From the NCBI GenBank assembly GCA_041690255.1, contig JAWLHU010000019.1, positions 62,001 to 126,000 of the forward strand: a stretch of DNA of 64,000 nucleotides. The letters run 5' to 3'. Position 1 is the first letter of the stretch. The number at the start of each line of letters is the position of its first letter. The notes beneath the pieces were generated by a model, which did no database searches, was not told the origin of the DNA, and saw only the letters and a list, made by a program, of their open reading frames with translations. Shown in pieces: positions 30,347 through 38,964 of the stretch. A program made the position numbers and the translations under genes. The DNA is from JAWLHU01 sp041690255. GTDB taxonomy: Bacteria > Bacillota > Sulfobacillia > Symbiobacteriales > Symbiobacteriaceae.

Positions 30347-30378
30347 GTGAGACACCTCCTCGCCGCTATCCTACGCAA

Positions 30379-30408
30379 GAGCCCCGCCCGTGATCATGGG
30401 CAGGGCTC
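30379..30408 (-). terminator. hairpin after the membrane-anchored protein gene
   Basis: GAGCCCTGCCC/GGGCGGGGCTC with one mismatch and an eight-base loop, between the 30414 stop and the SIMPL gene; only TCTT follows on the minus strand. Confidence 0.5.
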
Positions 30409-30413
30409 GGTGG

Positions 30414-31421
30414 CTATTTTACGGTCCAGTCGGTCACGTCGCAGGTGGAGACCTCCAGCGAGACGTTGGCGCCGTTGGGCAGGGTGCCGATGCTGTAGAT
30501 CAGGTGCTCATCGGTTCCGCCGGAGCCGGGATGCTCCGACGGACGCATGCCCGCCAGATCGGCACGACCCTGGATCGCTGCGTAGACCTCCTCGCTGGTG
30601 AGGGTCGCGGTGATCGCGTCTCGTTCCGCATCGTAGAAATAGAAGCGGAACCGGTCGCGCTGCTCCATATCCCCAATCAGGACGACACCGCCCCGGCACT
30701 CCTTGCCAGCCTGGAAGGTGGAGAAGGTACTGCCCTCTGACTGCCACTGCTTGGCGGCCAGTTTTGCGGCCCGGTCAAACCACCTGGCCGGGTTGAGATG
30801 CTCGGGGACGGCTTCGGCCACGAGGACCGCCGCCTCCTCGGCCAGCCGTTCGGCCGTATAGGCCCGGAGGCTGGGCAGGCTGATCAGCCCGAAGCCGCTC
30901 ATGTCGAGCGTGGCTGACCGGCGCCCATCGACGGCGGATTGGGTGATGGTCTGGCGGTGGAGTCGATCGGTCGGGTCGCCCGCAGAGGCGAGGAGTTCCT
31001 CCACCGCTCCCCTGGCAACGGGCGGTCCCTGGGCGTAGTGCATGGCGGCCTCCAGGTGGCGGCGGGCGTAGAAGGGTGTCCAAAAGCCGCTCTGCCGGTC
31101 GATTCGGATGAGCAGGAAGGGCGTGCTGATCTCATCGGGCAGGGTGGTCAGGAGTTCGATCTCGGTGAAGGCGATGACATCCTTCGCCCGGAGCGCCGCG
31201 AGCAAGGCGGGCTGGAAGGCGCTGCTCAGCGCATCGGCGCCAGTCATGTAGAGCGTCAGCCTGTTCCCGGTGGCCGGTGCGAGGTCGCCCATGGTCGCCC
31301 TGGCCAGGCCCTGATTTGACTCTGCCTTATGAGTAAGCCGGGCCGCCCGGAAGTTGAGCGTCAGGGTGAGCAGGAGCAGGGCAGACAGGGCGATCAGTAC
31401 ACCTATCCATTTTCGTGACAC
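30414..31421 (-). CDS. membrane-anchored protein of unknown function
   Basis: 335 residues: one N-terminal helix (WIGVLIALSALLLLTLTL), then a soluble extracytoplasmic or spore-facing domain without recognised motifs. It contains an alpha/beta region with LLIRIDRQSGFWTPFYARRHLEAA and a single C-terminal Cys pair (CRGG, TCDVTDW). GTG 31421 follows GGGGGGAG by six bases. It is divergent from the collagen-like gene, with overlapping promoters. I cannot assign a family. Confidence 0.6.
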   Translation of the reverse strand: MSRKWIGVLIALSALLLLTLTLNFRAARLTHKAESNQGLARATMGDLAPATGNRLTLYMTGADALSSAFQPALLAALRAKDVIAFTEIELLTTLPDEISTPFLLIRIDRQSGFWTPFYARRHLEAAMHYAQGPPVARGAVEELLASAGDPTDRLHRQTITQSAVDGRRSATLDMSGFGLISLPSLRAYTAERLAEEAAVLVAEAVPEHLNPARWFDRAAKLAAKQWQSEGSTFSTFQAGKECRGGVVLIGDMEQRDRFRFYFYDAERDAITATLTSEEVYAAIQGRADLAGMRPSEHPGSGGTDEHLIYSIGTLPNGANVSLEVSTCDVTDWTVK

Positions 31422-31456
31422 GGTAGTCTCCCCCCTTAGCTGATTGCCTACGTGCA

Positions 31457-31484
31457 ACTTGCTTAACGAGCGTAGCATTCTGTA
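31457..31484 (+). promoter_or_regulatory. sigma-K-like promoter of the collagen-like gene
   Basis: AC (31457-31458), 17-base spacer, CATTCTGTA (31476-31484): one mismatch to CATAnnnTA. Predicted start near 31492, 28 bases before ATG 31520. Confidence 0.45.
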
Positions 31485-31497
31485 AAGTCTCAGTCAA
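31469..31497 (-). promoter_or_regulatory. sigma-A-like promoter of the 335-residue protein gene
   Basis: TTGACT (31497-31492), 17-base spacer, TACGCT (31474-31469) on the minus strand, overlapping the divergent collagen-gene promoter. Confidence 0.45.
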
Positions 31498-31519
31498 CAG
31501 GACCAGGGAGGGGATGCCG

Positions 31520-32305
31520 ATGCATCGTCTGAGAGTCTGGTTGAAGCGCTACCTTCTCCTATCGCTGGCGCTGGTCGCCGGGGTGGTCTCAACCGTAACG
31601 GCAATGGCCGGTGAGGAGCCCGCTGTGTACTACGCCTGCGTTCAGCAGTCCAGCGGGCACTTCCGATGGGTGGAGCCGGGCGAGTCGTGCGGGAATCATG
31701 AGTTCCTGATCAGTTGGGGCCAGGTCGGCCCCATGGGCCCTGCCGGGCCGCAGGGTGACCCCGGCCCCGTGGGCCCTGCCGGGCCGCAGGGCGACCCAGG
31801 CCCCGTGGGCCCTGCCGGGCCGCAGGGTGACTCCGGCCCCATGGGCCCTGCCGGGCCGCAGGGTGACCCAGGCCCCGTGGGCCCTGCCGGGCCGCAGGGC
31901 GACCCCGGCCCCGTGGGCCCTGCCGGGCCGCAGGGTGACCCCGGCCCCATGGGCCCTGCCGGGCCGCAGGGTGACCCAGGCCCCGTGGGCCCTGCCGGGC
32001 CGCAGGGTGACCCCGGCCCCGTGGGCCCTGCCGGGCCCGGCGCCGCTGCGGTTGGGGTGGTCTCAAGCGACGGCCAGGTGCTGGCGGGAGCCGGCCTCCA
32101 TGTCACCCACGTCTCCCCGGGCCACTACCTGCTCAGCTTCAGCGAGTTCAATCCCGACCAGCCCTACGCTACCATGATCTCCCTCACCGCGCAGGGGCTC
32201 CACTACGTCACGCAGGCCGATACCGGCATTCACATCTTCACGACCGACCTTCGCGGCGCCCTGATCGATCGGGGCTTTCAGGTGACCGTTCTCGCCGTCG
32301 AATAG
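31520..32305 (+). CDS. collagen-like repeat spore surface protein (BclA-like)
   Basis: 261 residues. Signal-like N-terminus (LLLSLALVAGVVSTVTAMAGE), a 45-residue head, then about 35 Gly-X-Y triplets (residues about 70-173) arranged as near-perfect 12-residue units GPVGPAGPQGDP, then an 85-residue globular C-terminus (VGVVSSDGQVLAGAGLHVTHVSPGHYLL) that could trimerise like the BclA C-terminal domain. GGGAGGGG is six to seven bases before ATG 31520; the ATG at 31514 is too close. Placement among coat genes and a sigma-K-like promoter suggest a spore surface filament, although a secretion signal is unusual for a mother-cell-deposited protein. Confidence 0.78.
   Translation: MHRLRVWLKRYLLLSLALVAGVVSTVTAMAGEEPAVYYACVQQSSGHFRWVEPGESCGNHEFLISWGQVGPMGPAGPQGDPGPVGPAGPQGDPGPVGPAGPQGDSGPMGPAGPQGDPGPVGPAGPQGDPGPVGPAGPQGDPGPMGPAGPQGDPGPVGPAGPQGDPGPVGPAGPGAAAVGVVSSDGQVLAGAGLHVTHVSPGHYLLSFSEFNPDQPYATMISLTAQGLHYVTQADTGIHIFTTDLRGALIDRGFQVTVLAVE
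31726..32037 (+). repeat. 36-bp tandem repeats encoding collagen triplets
   Basis: Almost identical 36-base units encoding GPxGPAGPQGDP, with x mostly Val or Met, about 8.5 copies. High identity suggests recent homogenisation and likely length variation. Confidence 0.9.
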
Positions 32306-32342
32306 CAGGAGCGGGGGGCCGGATCACGCCCCCCCTGATAGC

Positions 32343-33233
32343 CTACCGCCCCTTATACCCCATCGAACGGGCGAGGCCCTCCAACTCGGCCATGGCCTCA
32401 TCATACGTAATGCGGGGCTCGTATCCCAACGCCCGGTTCTTCTCCAAGCCGAAGTGCCAACGGGTCGGATTGCCGGCAGGCGGCCGGGTGATGCCGACCC
32501 ACCGGGCGATCCGGCCCCAGTACTCGGAGTTCGGCACGTGGCCGTCGATCGCGGTGTAGGCCTCCCCCACCGCCTGCGGGGTGCGCATGGCGAGCAGGGT
32601 CATGTCGACCAGGTTCTCCACGTGAATCCAGGGGAAGAGACCATCGGGATGCCAGTTGTGGAACCCCTCTGCCACACGCCGAATCGCCACCGGCCCCCAG
32701 TGGGAGGTCCTGTGGCTGGAGAGCACGTTGCACGGCCGGATCACCAGCACCGGCAGCCCCTCCCCCTTCGCCGCCCAGACCGCCTTCTCAGCCTCGACCT
32801 TCGTCGCCTGGTAGGGGTTCTTGGGGTCAGCGCAGAGCGGCGAGGCTTCATCGAACGTGGTGGCGTTGTAGAGATCATAGACAGAGATGGTGGAGATATG
32901 GACGAACAGCTCCAGCTTGGCTTGCAGGGCCGCATCCACCATGTTCTGAGTCCCCTCGACGTTCGCCTTGCGGGAGAGATCCCAGTCACCGCCGATGTAC
33001 GCCGCCGAGTGGATCACCACCTGCACATCCGCCATAGCCCGTGCGATGGAGGCCGGGTCGGTGATATCGCCCTGGAAAAACTCGACGTCCTCGCCTTCGA
33101 ACTCGGGGATCGGATCAAGCCGGCGGACCAGTGCCCGCACCTTCGCACCCTCCGCCAACAGGCGTTGAGCGATCCGTCCTCCAACCGTTCCGGTGATCCC
33201 TGTAACCAGCGTGCGCTTGCCTTGCAGTTCCAT
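32343..33233 (-). CDS. NAD-dependent epimerase/dehydratase family protein
   Basis: 296 residues, extended SDR: VTGITGTVGGRIAQRLL (nucleotide-binding glycines), VIHSAAYIGG, ISTISVYDL and NPYQATKVEAEK with the catalytic Tyr-x-x-x-Lys, then IRPCNVLSSHRTSHWGP. Substrate unknown; family members act on nucleotide sugars, steroids or flavonoid-type compounds. ATG 33233 follows AGGAGG by five bases. It stands alone between the collagen-like gene and the aminotransferase fusion, facing the former convergently. Confidence 0.8.
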   Translation of the reverse strand: MELQGKRTLVTGITGTVGGRIAQRLLAEGAKVRALVRRLDPIPEFEGEDVEFFQGDITDPASIARAMADVQVVIHSAAYIGGDWDLSRKANVEGTQNMVDAALQAKLELFVHISTISVYDLYNATTFDEASPLCADPKNPYQATKVEAEKAVWAAKGEGLPVLVIRPCNVLSSHRTSHWGPVAIRRVAEGFHNWHPDGLFPWIHVENLVDMTLLAMRTPQAVGEAYTAIDGHVPNSEYWGRIARWVGITRPPAGNPTRWHFGLEKNRALGYEPRITYDEAMAELEGLARSMGYKGR

Positions 33234-33323
33234 TCCGTCCTCCTGGGATGCGGCTTTTCCACACCCTTTCGCCATGGGGTGAGGATTACCCTACCCATGC
33301 GCCCTGCATCGCTGACCCCCAAC

Positions 33324-33370
33324 GAGAAAGGGGCTCTCCCCGGCAGATCGCTCTGCTCCGGGAGAGCCCC
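33324..33370 (-). terminator. strong terminator of the aminotransferase-reductase operon
   Basis: GGGGCTCTCCC/GGGAGAGCCCC with an inner GCAGA-TCGC-TCTGC hairpin, followed by CTTTCTCGTT on the minus strand. Confidence 0.75.
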
Positions 33371-33382
33371 ATCATCTGGCGT

Positions 33383-36010
33383 CTAGTCGTTCCCTACCGA
33401 GCTGAGCACCCGGTTGCGGGCCTGCATGAGCCTCGCCCACTCCTCATCGGAGAGGGGGCGGTCGAAGGAGCGCAGTTGTGCGAGTTTGAAGCCCAGCTCA
33501 TCGGCCCAGGTCCGAAGTTGCCGGATCATGGGCATGTTCAGGTCGGTGCCGATCGATGTGTCCTCGTAGTGGTGCATCAGCCCGAGCATCATGGTCTCGG
33601 CCATGCAGGCGTAGGCCAGGCCCTGCTCGAAGCCGAAGTTCCAGCCCAGGTCGGGCCGCCCCGGCACCTCTACGACACCGCCATCGATCACGAGCACATC
33701 CGGGCGGGCGGCCTGGACGGCGCGGGAGACGTTGGGCGGCCGGGAGATGTCGCAGACGGCGGCACCGAACTTGAGGTTGTTGGGCGTCACCAGGTCCTCG
33801 GCGCTGGAGGTTGCGGTGACCACCAGGTCGGCCTCGGGGAGCATGGCGTCAATGTCGGTCGTGATCAGGAGCTTTCCCTGCTGCTCCAGGGCAAGGACCA
33901 TGTCGCTGAAGACCTCGGCGCCGTCCTCGGGCACGGGACCCAGGGCGAGCATTGCCGCTCCGATCGTGCCGGGGGCGAAGCGCCTGCCCTCCCGGGCCAG
34001 GTCGGCCAGGTGGGCCACCGCATCGGCGGCGACCTTCAGGAGCCGCTTGCGGCTCATCTCCGGGCGGGCAGGGTTGCCGATCAGCAACAGCCGGCTGACA
34101 TCCTCCGCCAGCAGGATCGCTGTGGAGCGGCCAATGGCACCCGTCGCGCCGACGATCGCAATCGTCGCCTCGTTCAACTGGGTCCCCAGCTTCGACACGG
34201 CGTGGAGAATCGAGTCGACGGCGGAGACGACGGTGTAGGAGTTGCCGGTGGTGATCGCCACACCCGGATTCCGCAGGTGCAGACCCCCGCGGGTCACGAC
34301 CGAGGTGTAGGCGCCCAGACCGACGATCTTCGCCCCGCGCTCCTTGGCGATCTCGACCGCCTGGCGGACCTCAGCGATCGCCTGGGCGTGATCCATGGTC
34401 AGGAACTCATCGGCCGTGCGGGGCACGGCGACGAAGTCGACGAAGGCGCTGCGCCCGTTCGCCGCGTTGATCCGGCAGGAACCTGCCACGAAGGGCTCCA
34501 GCAGGTCGTTGAAGCGGTTGACCAGGCCGGCGATCTCCTCGTTCGTGAAGACCTTGAAGGCCTCATCGATCTCGGGATAGTTCCGCAGATCGACCGGGTG
34601 AACGAGGAAGGCGAGACGCCCCTCCTCCGCATCGCCGGTGGGCCGGACGGGGTCGGAGGCGATCGGGGCGGGCAGGACCTGTGGCCTGGACTCGATGCCC
34701 ATGAGGTGGGAGATCAGCTCAGCCGTGTTGCCCTGCGCCAGGTAGGAGAGCATCTTCTCCACCGCATCAATGGCGAACTGGCAGTCCTCCCTGGTGGCGA
34801 TCAGCGGCGGCTCAATGCGGATCACATCGGCGCCGGAGAGGGTCGGGGCGACCCGCAGGCCGCAGACGTTCAGCAGGTAGGAGGAGAGGACCGGGGTCAG
34901 GTTCTCCTGCTCGGCCATGACGCCCAGCAACGAGGTCCGACCGTAGGTCTGGCGGTCGACGCCAATCTCGAGGCCCAGCATAAAGCCACGGCCCCGGACC
35001 GTGCGGAGGACGTGCGGGTACTTCTGCTGCAGCCGCTCCAGACCGGCCTTCAGGAAGGCGCCGGTCTCGGCCACATGCTTGATCAGGGCCTGGTCGCCGC
35101 GGGTGAGCAGCTCCAGCGAGCGGAGGCCAACCCGGGCAGCCAGGGTGTTCCCGGCGAAGGTCGAGGAATGCTTGGTGGCAAAGGTCTCGGTGTAGGCCTC
35201 CTCGGTGCAGAGCATGGCACCGATCGGGAAGAGGCCGCCGCCCAGGGCCTTGGCGAGGATCAACACGTCGGGGGAGACCCCCTCCTCCTCGCAGGCGAAG
35301 AGCCGGCCGGTGCGGCCCAGACCGGTCTGAATCTCGTCCAGCACGAAGAGCAGCCCGTGCTTCTGGCAGAGCTCCCTGGCGGCCTTCATGTAGCCAGGCG
35401 GCGGGACCACAATGCCGCCCTCTCCCTGAATCGGCTCCATGAAGAAGGCGGCGAACTCACCGCCACGCTCTTCCAGGAGCTGCTCCAGGGCTGCCAGGTC
35501 GCCGTATGGGACCTTGGCAAAGCCGGCGATCGGTGCGCCGAACGCCTTCTGGTAGGCCTCTCGGTTGGTGGCCGAGAGGGCGCCCATGGTCTTGCCATGG
35601 AAGGAGTTCTCGGTGGCGATAATCCCCATGCGGCCGGTGGCGGCACGCACGAGCTTGATCGCCGCCTCCACCGCCTCGGCACCGGAGTTACCGAAGGTGA
35701 CATAGCGGAGCCCCTCCGGAGCGATCTCGATCAACCGCTTCGCCAGTTCGCCCGCCGCCTCCAGGGCAGAGGGCTGAACGAAGGACGGCTCCATGGTATG
35801 TTCCACCTCGTGGAGCGCCTGCCAGATCTCCGGCGGATTGAAGCCAAAGGGGAGTGCGCCGTACGCCGCGACAAAATCCAGGTAACGCTTGCCCTCTGTG
35901 TCGTACAGATAGCAGCCCTCGCCCCGCTCAAAGCGCTTATCCATGTTAATGGATTCCAGCAGCTTCCCCAGGTGTGGATTAACATAGTCGGTAAACGGAT
36001 GCGACACCAT
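33383..36010 (-). CDS. class III aminotransferase fused to acyl-ACP/CoA-reductase-like domain
   Basis: 875 residues. Residues about 1-435 are a class III PLP aminotransferase: NSGAEAVEAAIKLVRAATGR, MEPIQGEGGIVVPP, FVLDEIQTGLGRTGRLFA and the PLP Lys in ILAKALGGG. A 50-residue linker follows; residues about 485-870 resemble long-chain acyl-ACP reductase (AAR): GLGAYTSVVTRGG, AITTGNSYTVVSAVD, the nucleotide motif IVGATGAIGRSTAILLAED, and VCDISRPPNVSRAV...DVLVIDGGVVEVPG. An AAR makes fatty aldehydes from acyl-ACP; an attached transaminase could convert them to amines (inference). It is followed upstream in the operon by a dehydrogenase-like gene and an HTH regulator. Confidence 0.8.
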   Translation of the reverse strand: MVSHPFTDYVNPHLGKLLESINMDKRFERGEGCYLYDTEGKRYLDFVAAYGALPFGFNPPEIWQALHEVEHTMEPSFVQPSALEAAGELAKRLIEIAPEGLRYVTFGNSGAEAVEAAIKLVRAATGRMGIIATENSFHGKTMGALSATNREAYQKAFGAPIAGFAKVPYGDLAALEQLLEERGGEFAAFFMEPIQGEGGIVVPPPGYMKAARELCQKHGLLFVLDEIQTGLGRTGRLFACEEEGVSPDVLILAKALGGGLFPIGAMLCTEEAYTETFATKHSSTFAGNTLAARVGLRSLELLTRGDQALIKHVAETGAFLKAGLERLQQKYPHVLRTVRGRGFMLGLEIGVDRQTYGRTSLLGVMAEQENLTPVLSSYLLNVCGLRVAPTLSGADVIRIEPPLIATREDCQFAIDAVEKMLSYLAQGNTAELISHLMGIESRPQVLPAPIASDPVRPTGDAEEGRLAFLVHPVDLRNYPEIDEAFKVFTNEEIAGLVNRFNDLLEPFVAGSCRINAANGRSAFVDFVAVPRTADEFLTMDHAQAIAEVRQAVEIAKERGAKIVGLGAYTSVVTRGGLHLRNPGVAITTGNSYTVVSAVDSILHAVSKLGTQLNEATIAIVGATGAIGRSTAILLAEDVSRLLLIGNPARPEMSRKRLLKVAADAVAHLADLAREGRRFAPGTIGAAMLALGPVPEDGAEVFSDMVLALEQQGKLLITTDIDAMLPEADLVVTATSSAEDLVTPNNLKFGAAVCDISRPPNVSRAVQAARPDVLVIDGGVVEVPGRPDLGWNFGFEQGLAYACMAETMMLGLMHHYEDTSIGTDLNMPMIRQLRTWADELGFKLAQLRSFDRPLSDEEWARLMQARNRVLSSVGND

Positions 36011-36052
36011 GAGCCCTCCCTGTTCGGGTCGGATAATGAGTGATAATGGGAA

Positions 36053-36982
36053 CTAGTGACCCGCTGCGCTGGCGGACTGAACCTCGCCGAAATGCTCCAC
36101 CCGAGGAGCGAAACTGACCTTGTCAAGCCAGGCTTCGTAGTCGGCAGGGAGCATCTCGTCGGCCTTCTTGCCGGATGTGGCGATGATCAGGCCCTCCATG
36201 AGGTTGGTGCCAAATGAGCGTCCGCCAAGGTTCGGGGTGGTGGTGACGAGAATGGCGACGCCCACCTTCTTCATCCAATCGATGTCGGCAGCTGTGGTCG
36301 TATTGGTAACGATGATCTTTCCCTTCAGGCTCTCCGGGGCGTGACGGCGGATATAGAGCCAGTCACCGGCGATGATCTCCGCCCAGTTGTAGTACTCCTC
36401 GAACTTGGGCTCGGACTTTTCCTGCTTCTCGCCGGTCGGATAGAGCCACTGGAAGGGGAGTTGGGTGATGATCGGCAGGAGGAGCCGGGCCACCCAGGTG
36501 ACTGTCCGGAAGGCACGAATGGGAATCGAGATCCCCAGACCGAACATGATATCCCCGAAGACCATATCGGCGCCCAGTCGGTTGAACTCCTCCGCCATGC
36601 CGAACCGATCCACCGATGAGACCATCAGCACCTTCTTGCCCCTCAGGGGCAGGAGATTCTGATCGACCCAGTTGACCACCCGGCGCTCCAGCGTGTTCTT
36701 CAGGCCGGAGCCATCGAGAATAGGCGTCTTGACGGCAGCCGCAACGATCCGCTTGGAGTCGCGGAAGGCGTAGCGCCGGCCCCCGGCGTACACGTAGAGG
36801 TCGGTTCCACCGAGCCCGAAGGCGTCCACGGTGCCGTCAAGCTGCTTGATCATCGTAATCGCCTTTTCGATCGAGCCATCGGTGCCGATACGCTCAACCG
36901 TCACGTCCTCCCCGAGGATCTGCGTGGTGGCGGTCGAGTTCCGCTTCGATGATCCCAAGCTGACGCTGACAATCCGCTTCAC
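36053..36982 (-). CDS. conserved dehydrogenase-like protein of the aminotransferase operon
   Basis: 309 residues; similar proteins are often labelled quinate 5-dehydrogenase in clostridial genomes, which I cannot confirm. Seen: VSVSLGSSKRNSTATTQILGEDVTVERIGTDG at the N-terminus, AFGLGGTDLYVYAGGRRYAFRD, a central KKVLMVSSVDRFGMAEEFNRLGADMVFGD strand-helix-strand unit, and a late IIVTNTTTAADIDWMKKVGVAILVTTTPN unit, all suggesting Rossmann-like folds. Two hydrophobic stretches (near 155-185) could be membrane-associated. It sits 42 bases upstream of the aminotransferase fusion and 27 downstream of the HTH gene, so it is co-transcribed. Confidence 0.6.
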   Translation of the reverse strand: MKRIVSVSLGSSKRNSTATTQILGEDVTVERIGTDGSIEKAITMIKQLDGTVDAFGLGGTDLYVYAGGRRYAFRDSKRIVAAAVKTPILDGSGLKNTLERRVVNWVDQNLLPLRGKKVLMVSSVDRFGMAEEFNRLGADMVFGDIMFGLGISIPIRAFRTVTWVARLLLPIITQLPFQWLYPTGEKQEKSEPKFEEYYNWAEIIAGDWLYIRRHAPESLKGKIIVTNTTTAADIDWMKKVGVAILVTTTPNLGGRSFGTNLMEGLIIATSGKKADEMLPADYEAWLDKVSFAPRVEHFGEVQSASAAGH

Positions 36983-37009
36983 AGGTAGGCCTCCTCGCTT
37001 GGTAAACCG

Positions 37010-37534
37010 CTACCCCTTCAGGCTGCGGATGAGATTGCGAACCATATCTGGATCGACGTAGACATCTTCGTGCATGGGGGAGCGACCGATTTCGATGCCC
37101 ACGGTGTTGGGACCGACCAGCGCTTCCACCATCTTCAGGCGCTGATCCGATCCAATGAAGATGACGGCGTCGCACTCGCGGGCCTGGGCGATCAGGCCCA
37201 TGACCTGGTTCAGCACCTCGGCGCCGTTCTGGTTCCTGGCGAACTCGAGCCGCTCACGCTCTGACATGACGAGAACGAGGTCGAGTCCCTCCGATTGCGC
37301 CAGCTCGGTCAGTTCCCGAGGGTTCTTCACCGGAAAGCCGACCAGGGCCATCTTCTTCCCCTTGCGCATCTCCCCGACTGACTCGAGGCGGGAGATCAGG
37401 GTCCGATCGATCTCCAGCATTTCGGCCACCTCCTGCTGGGAGTGGCCGCTGGCACGTAGCTCCAGCATGCGGTTGACCATGCGGTAGATCCGCTCTGGAT
37501 TGATAACCTTATCGCCAACACGAATAAGCTGCAA
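37010..37534 (-). CDS. HTH transcriptional regulator of the aminotransferase-AAR operon
   Basis: 174 residues. An Xre-like helix-turn-helix lies at about 20-50 (MLELRASGHSQQEVAEMLEIDRTLISRLES), followed by an alpha/beta domain with ALVGFPVKNPRELTELAQSEGLDLVLVMSE and SDAVIFIGSDQRLKMVEALVG that may bind a small ligand. Start: TTG 37534 with GGGAGG nine bases upstream; the longer frame to 37633 covers what looks like the promoter region. First gene of the operon, so it probably autoregulates it. Confidence 0.7.
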   Translation of the reverse strand: MQLIRVGDKVINPERIYRMVNRMLELRASGHSQQEVAEMLEIDRTLISRLESVGEMRKGKKMALVGFPVKNPRELTELAQSEGLDLVLVMSERERLEFARNQNGAEVLNQVMGLIAQARECDAVIFIGSDQRLKMVEALVGPNTVGIEIGRSPMHEDVYVDPDMVRNLIRSLKG

Positions 37535-37724
37535 GGCGAGTCGCCTCCCCGGCCTCCGTCTCGATATCAATCTGGATTCTGTGCACAAGGTTGTGCTAGA
37601 TCCTATTGTACAGTTTTGTGCACAGACTCGCAAGGGTATCCCTGGTGAGTTCGGTCAGGAGAGTAAGAACGGGGCAGAGCAGCCACCCTAAGGGGCAAGA
37701 ACAGCCGCGAAGGGATGGGAGTTC

Positions 37725-37961
37725 ATGACGACGGTGACGTGGCCAACCTGGGTGGCCTGGCTGATCGGCCTTGCCATTCTGCTCACCCTCTTCCTCGTCT
37801 GGTCCATGGTGCAGCAAGTCGGGGGTCTGCGCCGGCAGGTTCTCGCTGCGACCAGTCGGGGGCCCGGCGAGATCCGGTCCCGCCGGGAGTTGGAGGAGGC
37901 GTACACGGCGGGACGGATCAACCGGGAGGCGTATGAGCGGTTGAGGGAACATCTGACCTAG
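37725..37961 (+). CDS. small single-helix membrane protein with SHOCT-like tail
   Basis: 78 residues: a membrane helix (WVAWLIGLAILLTLFLVWSMV), a basic linker and a C-terminal SHOCT-like motif (RRELEEAYTAGRINREAYERLREHL), a short helical oligomerisation domain common on small bacterial membrane proteins. ATG 37725 has GGGATGGGAG just upstream. No partner can be named; it is flanked by the HTH regulator (divergent) and the Rnf cluster (convergent). Confidence 0.6.
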   Translation: MTTVTWPTWVAWLIGLAILLTLFLVWSMVQQVGGLRRQVLAATSRGPGEIRSRRELEEAYTAGRINREAYERLREHLT

Positions 37962-37978
37962 ACCGCAAGAGCCGAAAA

Positions 37979-38018
37979 GGGCCGTCCCTCGGTCGTGTCT
38001 GACCGCCGGGACAGCCCT
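37979..38018 (+). terminator. hairpin between convergent genes
   Basis: GGGCCGTCCC/GGGACAGCCC arms with one mismatch and an inner CGGTC-GTGTCT-GACCG stem, followed by CTCTGCTTGTTCTT on the plus strand. Confidence 0.65.
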
Positions 38019-38028
38019 CTGCTTGTTC

Positions 38029-38964
38029 TTACCGCAGGATTGCATCCACCCCTGCCTTCTCTCCCACTACCAAGATCACCACCCGATTGGGCGCGCAGAC
38101 GATCATGCGCCCGGGGGTGCGAACCCACCCGGAGTGGACGCACAACTGGTCGTCGCAGCCGGACTGCACCACGCGAACCGCTCCATGGTGCACCTCGATC
38201 AGGAGGTATCCCTCCGGTGCCTCCACCCTGTACTCTCCGTCGCGGGCGAGGCTCAACTCCGCGGTCGTCCGTCCTCCCACCGAGACCCGGGCGACCGCCG
38301 ACTCCTGGTGCTGCATGGGTCCCCCCGGCCAGGTGAGCGCGGCGACGATGGTAACAGCAGAAGCCAGCGCCAGGTCCCACCCCGTCAGCGGCGCAGCCCA
38401 GGGGGGGAGCGTTCGCACGAAGCCGGCGCCATGGAGACGGCGCAGGAGCAGGCTGGCGAGCCAGCCGGTCAGCAGCCCCACAGGCAGGGCCGCAGCCAGC
38501 AGGAGCGGAAGCAGGGCGAAGACCTCGGCCTGTTCGGTGATACAGGCTGCCACAGCAATCTGGCCGACATGATGCGCCGTCGCCCCCGCCAGACTAAGTC
38601 CGACAGCACCGAACGCTGATCGCCTCCCGCCCGGGCCCGCCCGCTCCAGCCCACCTGAGTGGAGAACGACTCCTGTCATGGCCAGCCAGGCCGAGGTACC
38701 TCCGGCCGCCCCGACCCAGAAGCCGGGGCCAAGCAGACTGCCGCCGAGGAGGCTCGCCAGGAGGAAGCGGGCCAGCCAGACAAGGAGGGCCTCACGCGGG
38801 CTGCCTAGGCCCAGTGCCAGCATGGTTGCGAGGTTGGCGAACCCCAGGCGGACACCGGGAACCGGGATCAGCGGCGGAAGGCGCCGCTCGATCAGGTTCA
38901 GGATCAGGCCGACAGCCACGAGCAGGCCAAGCCGCGCCAGTCGCCGCCCGGCGTTCACGGCCAC
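38029..38964 (-). CDS. Gx transporter/HepI-like membrane protein fused to a NusG II domain
   Basis: 311 residues. Residues about 1-185 are an energy-coupling-factor-like membrane domain of the Gx transporter family (LLVAVGLILNLIERRLPPLIPVPGVRLGFANLATMLAL), which often accompanies Rnf genes; about 215-311 is an extracytoplasmic NusG II-type domain ending QLCVHSGWVRTPGRMIVCAPNRVVI with a conserved Cys pair. The fusion suggests a flavin/electron-transfer accessory on the outer face. Last gene of the Rnf cluster, overlapping apbE by ten bases. Confidence 0.75.
   Translation of the reverse strand: MAVNAGRRLARLGLLVAVGLILNLIERRLPPLIPVPGVRLGFANLATMLALGLGSPREALLVWLARFLLASLLGGSLLGPGFWVGAAGGTSAWLAMTGVVLHSGGLERAGPGGRRSAFGAVGLSLAGATAHHVGQIAVAACITEQAEVFALLPLLLAAALPVGLLTGWLASLLLRRLHGAGFVRTLPPWAAPLTGWDLALASAVTIVAALTWPGGPMQHQESAVARVSVGGRTTAELSLARDGEYRVEAPEGYLLIEVHHGAVRVVQSGCDDQLCVHSGWVRTPGRMIVCAPNRVVILVVGEKAGVDAILR

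Noticed and set aside
33248..36043. 931-codon plus-strand open frame
   Set aside because: Antisense to the conserved aminotransferase-reductase fusion, with His/Asp/Gln-rich composition typical of shadow frames.
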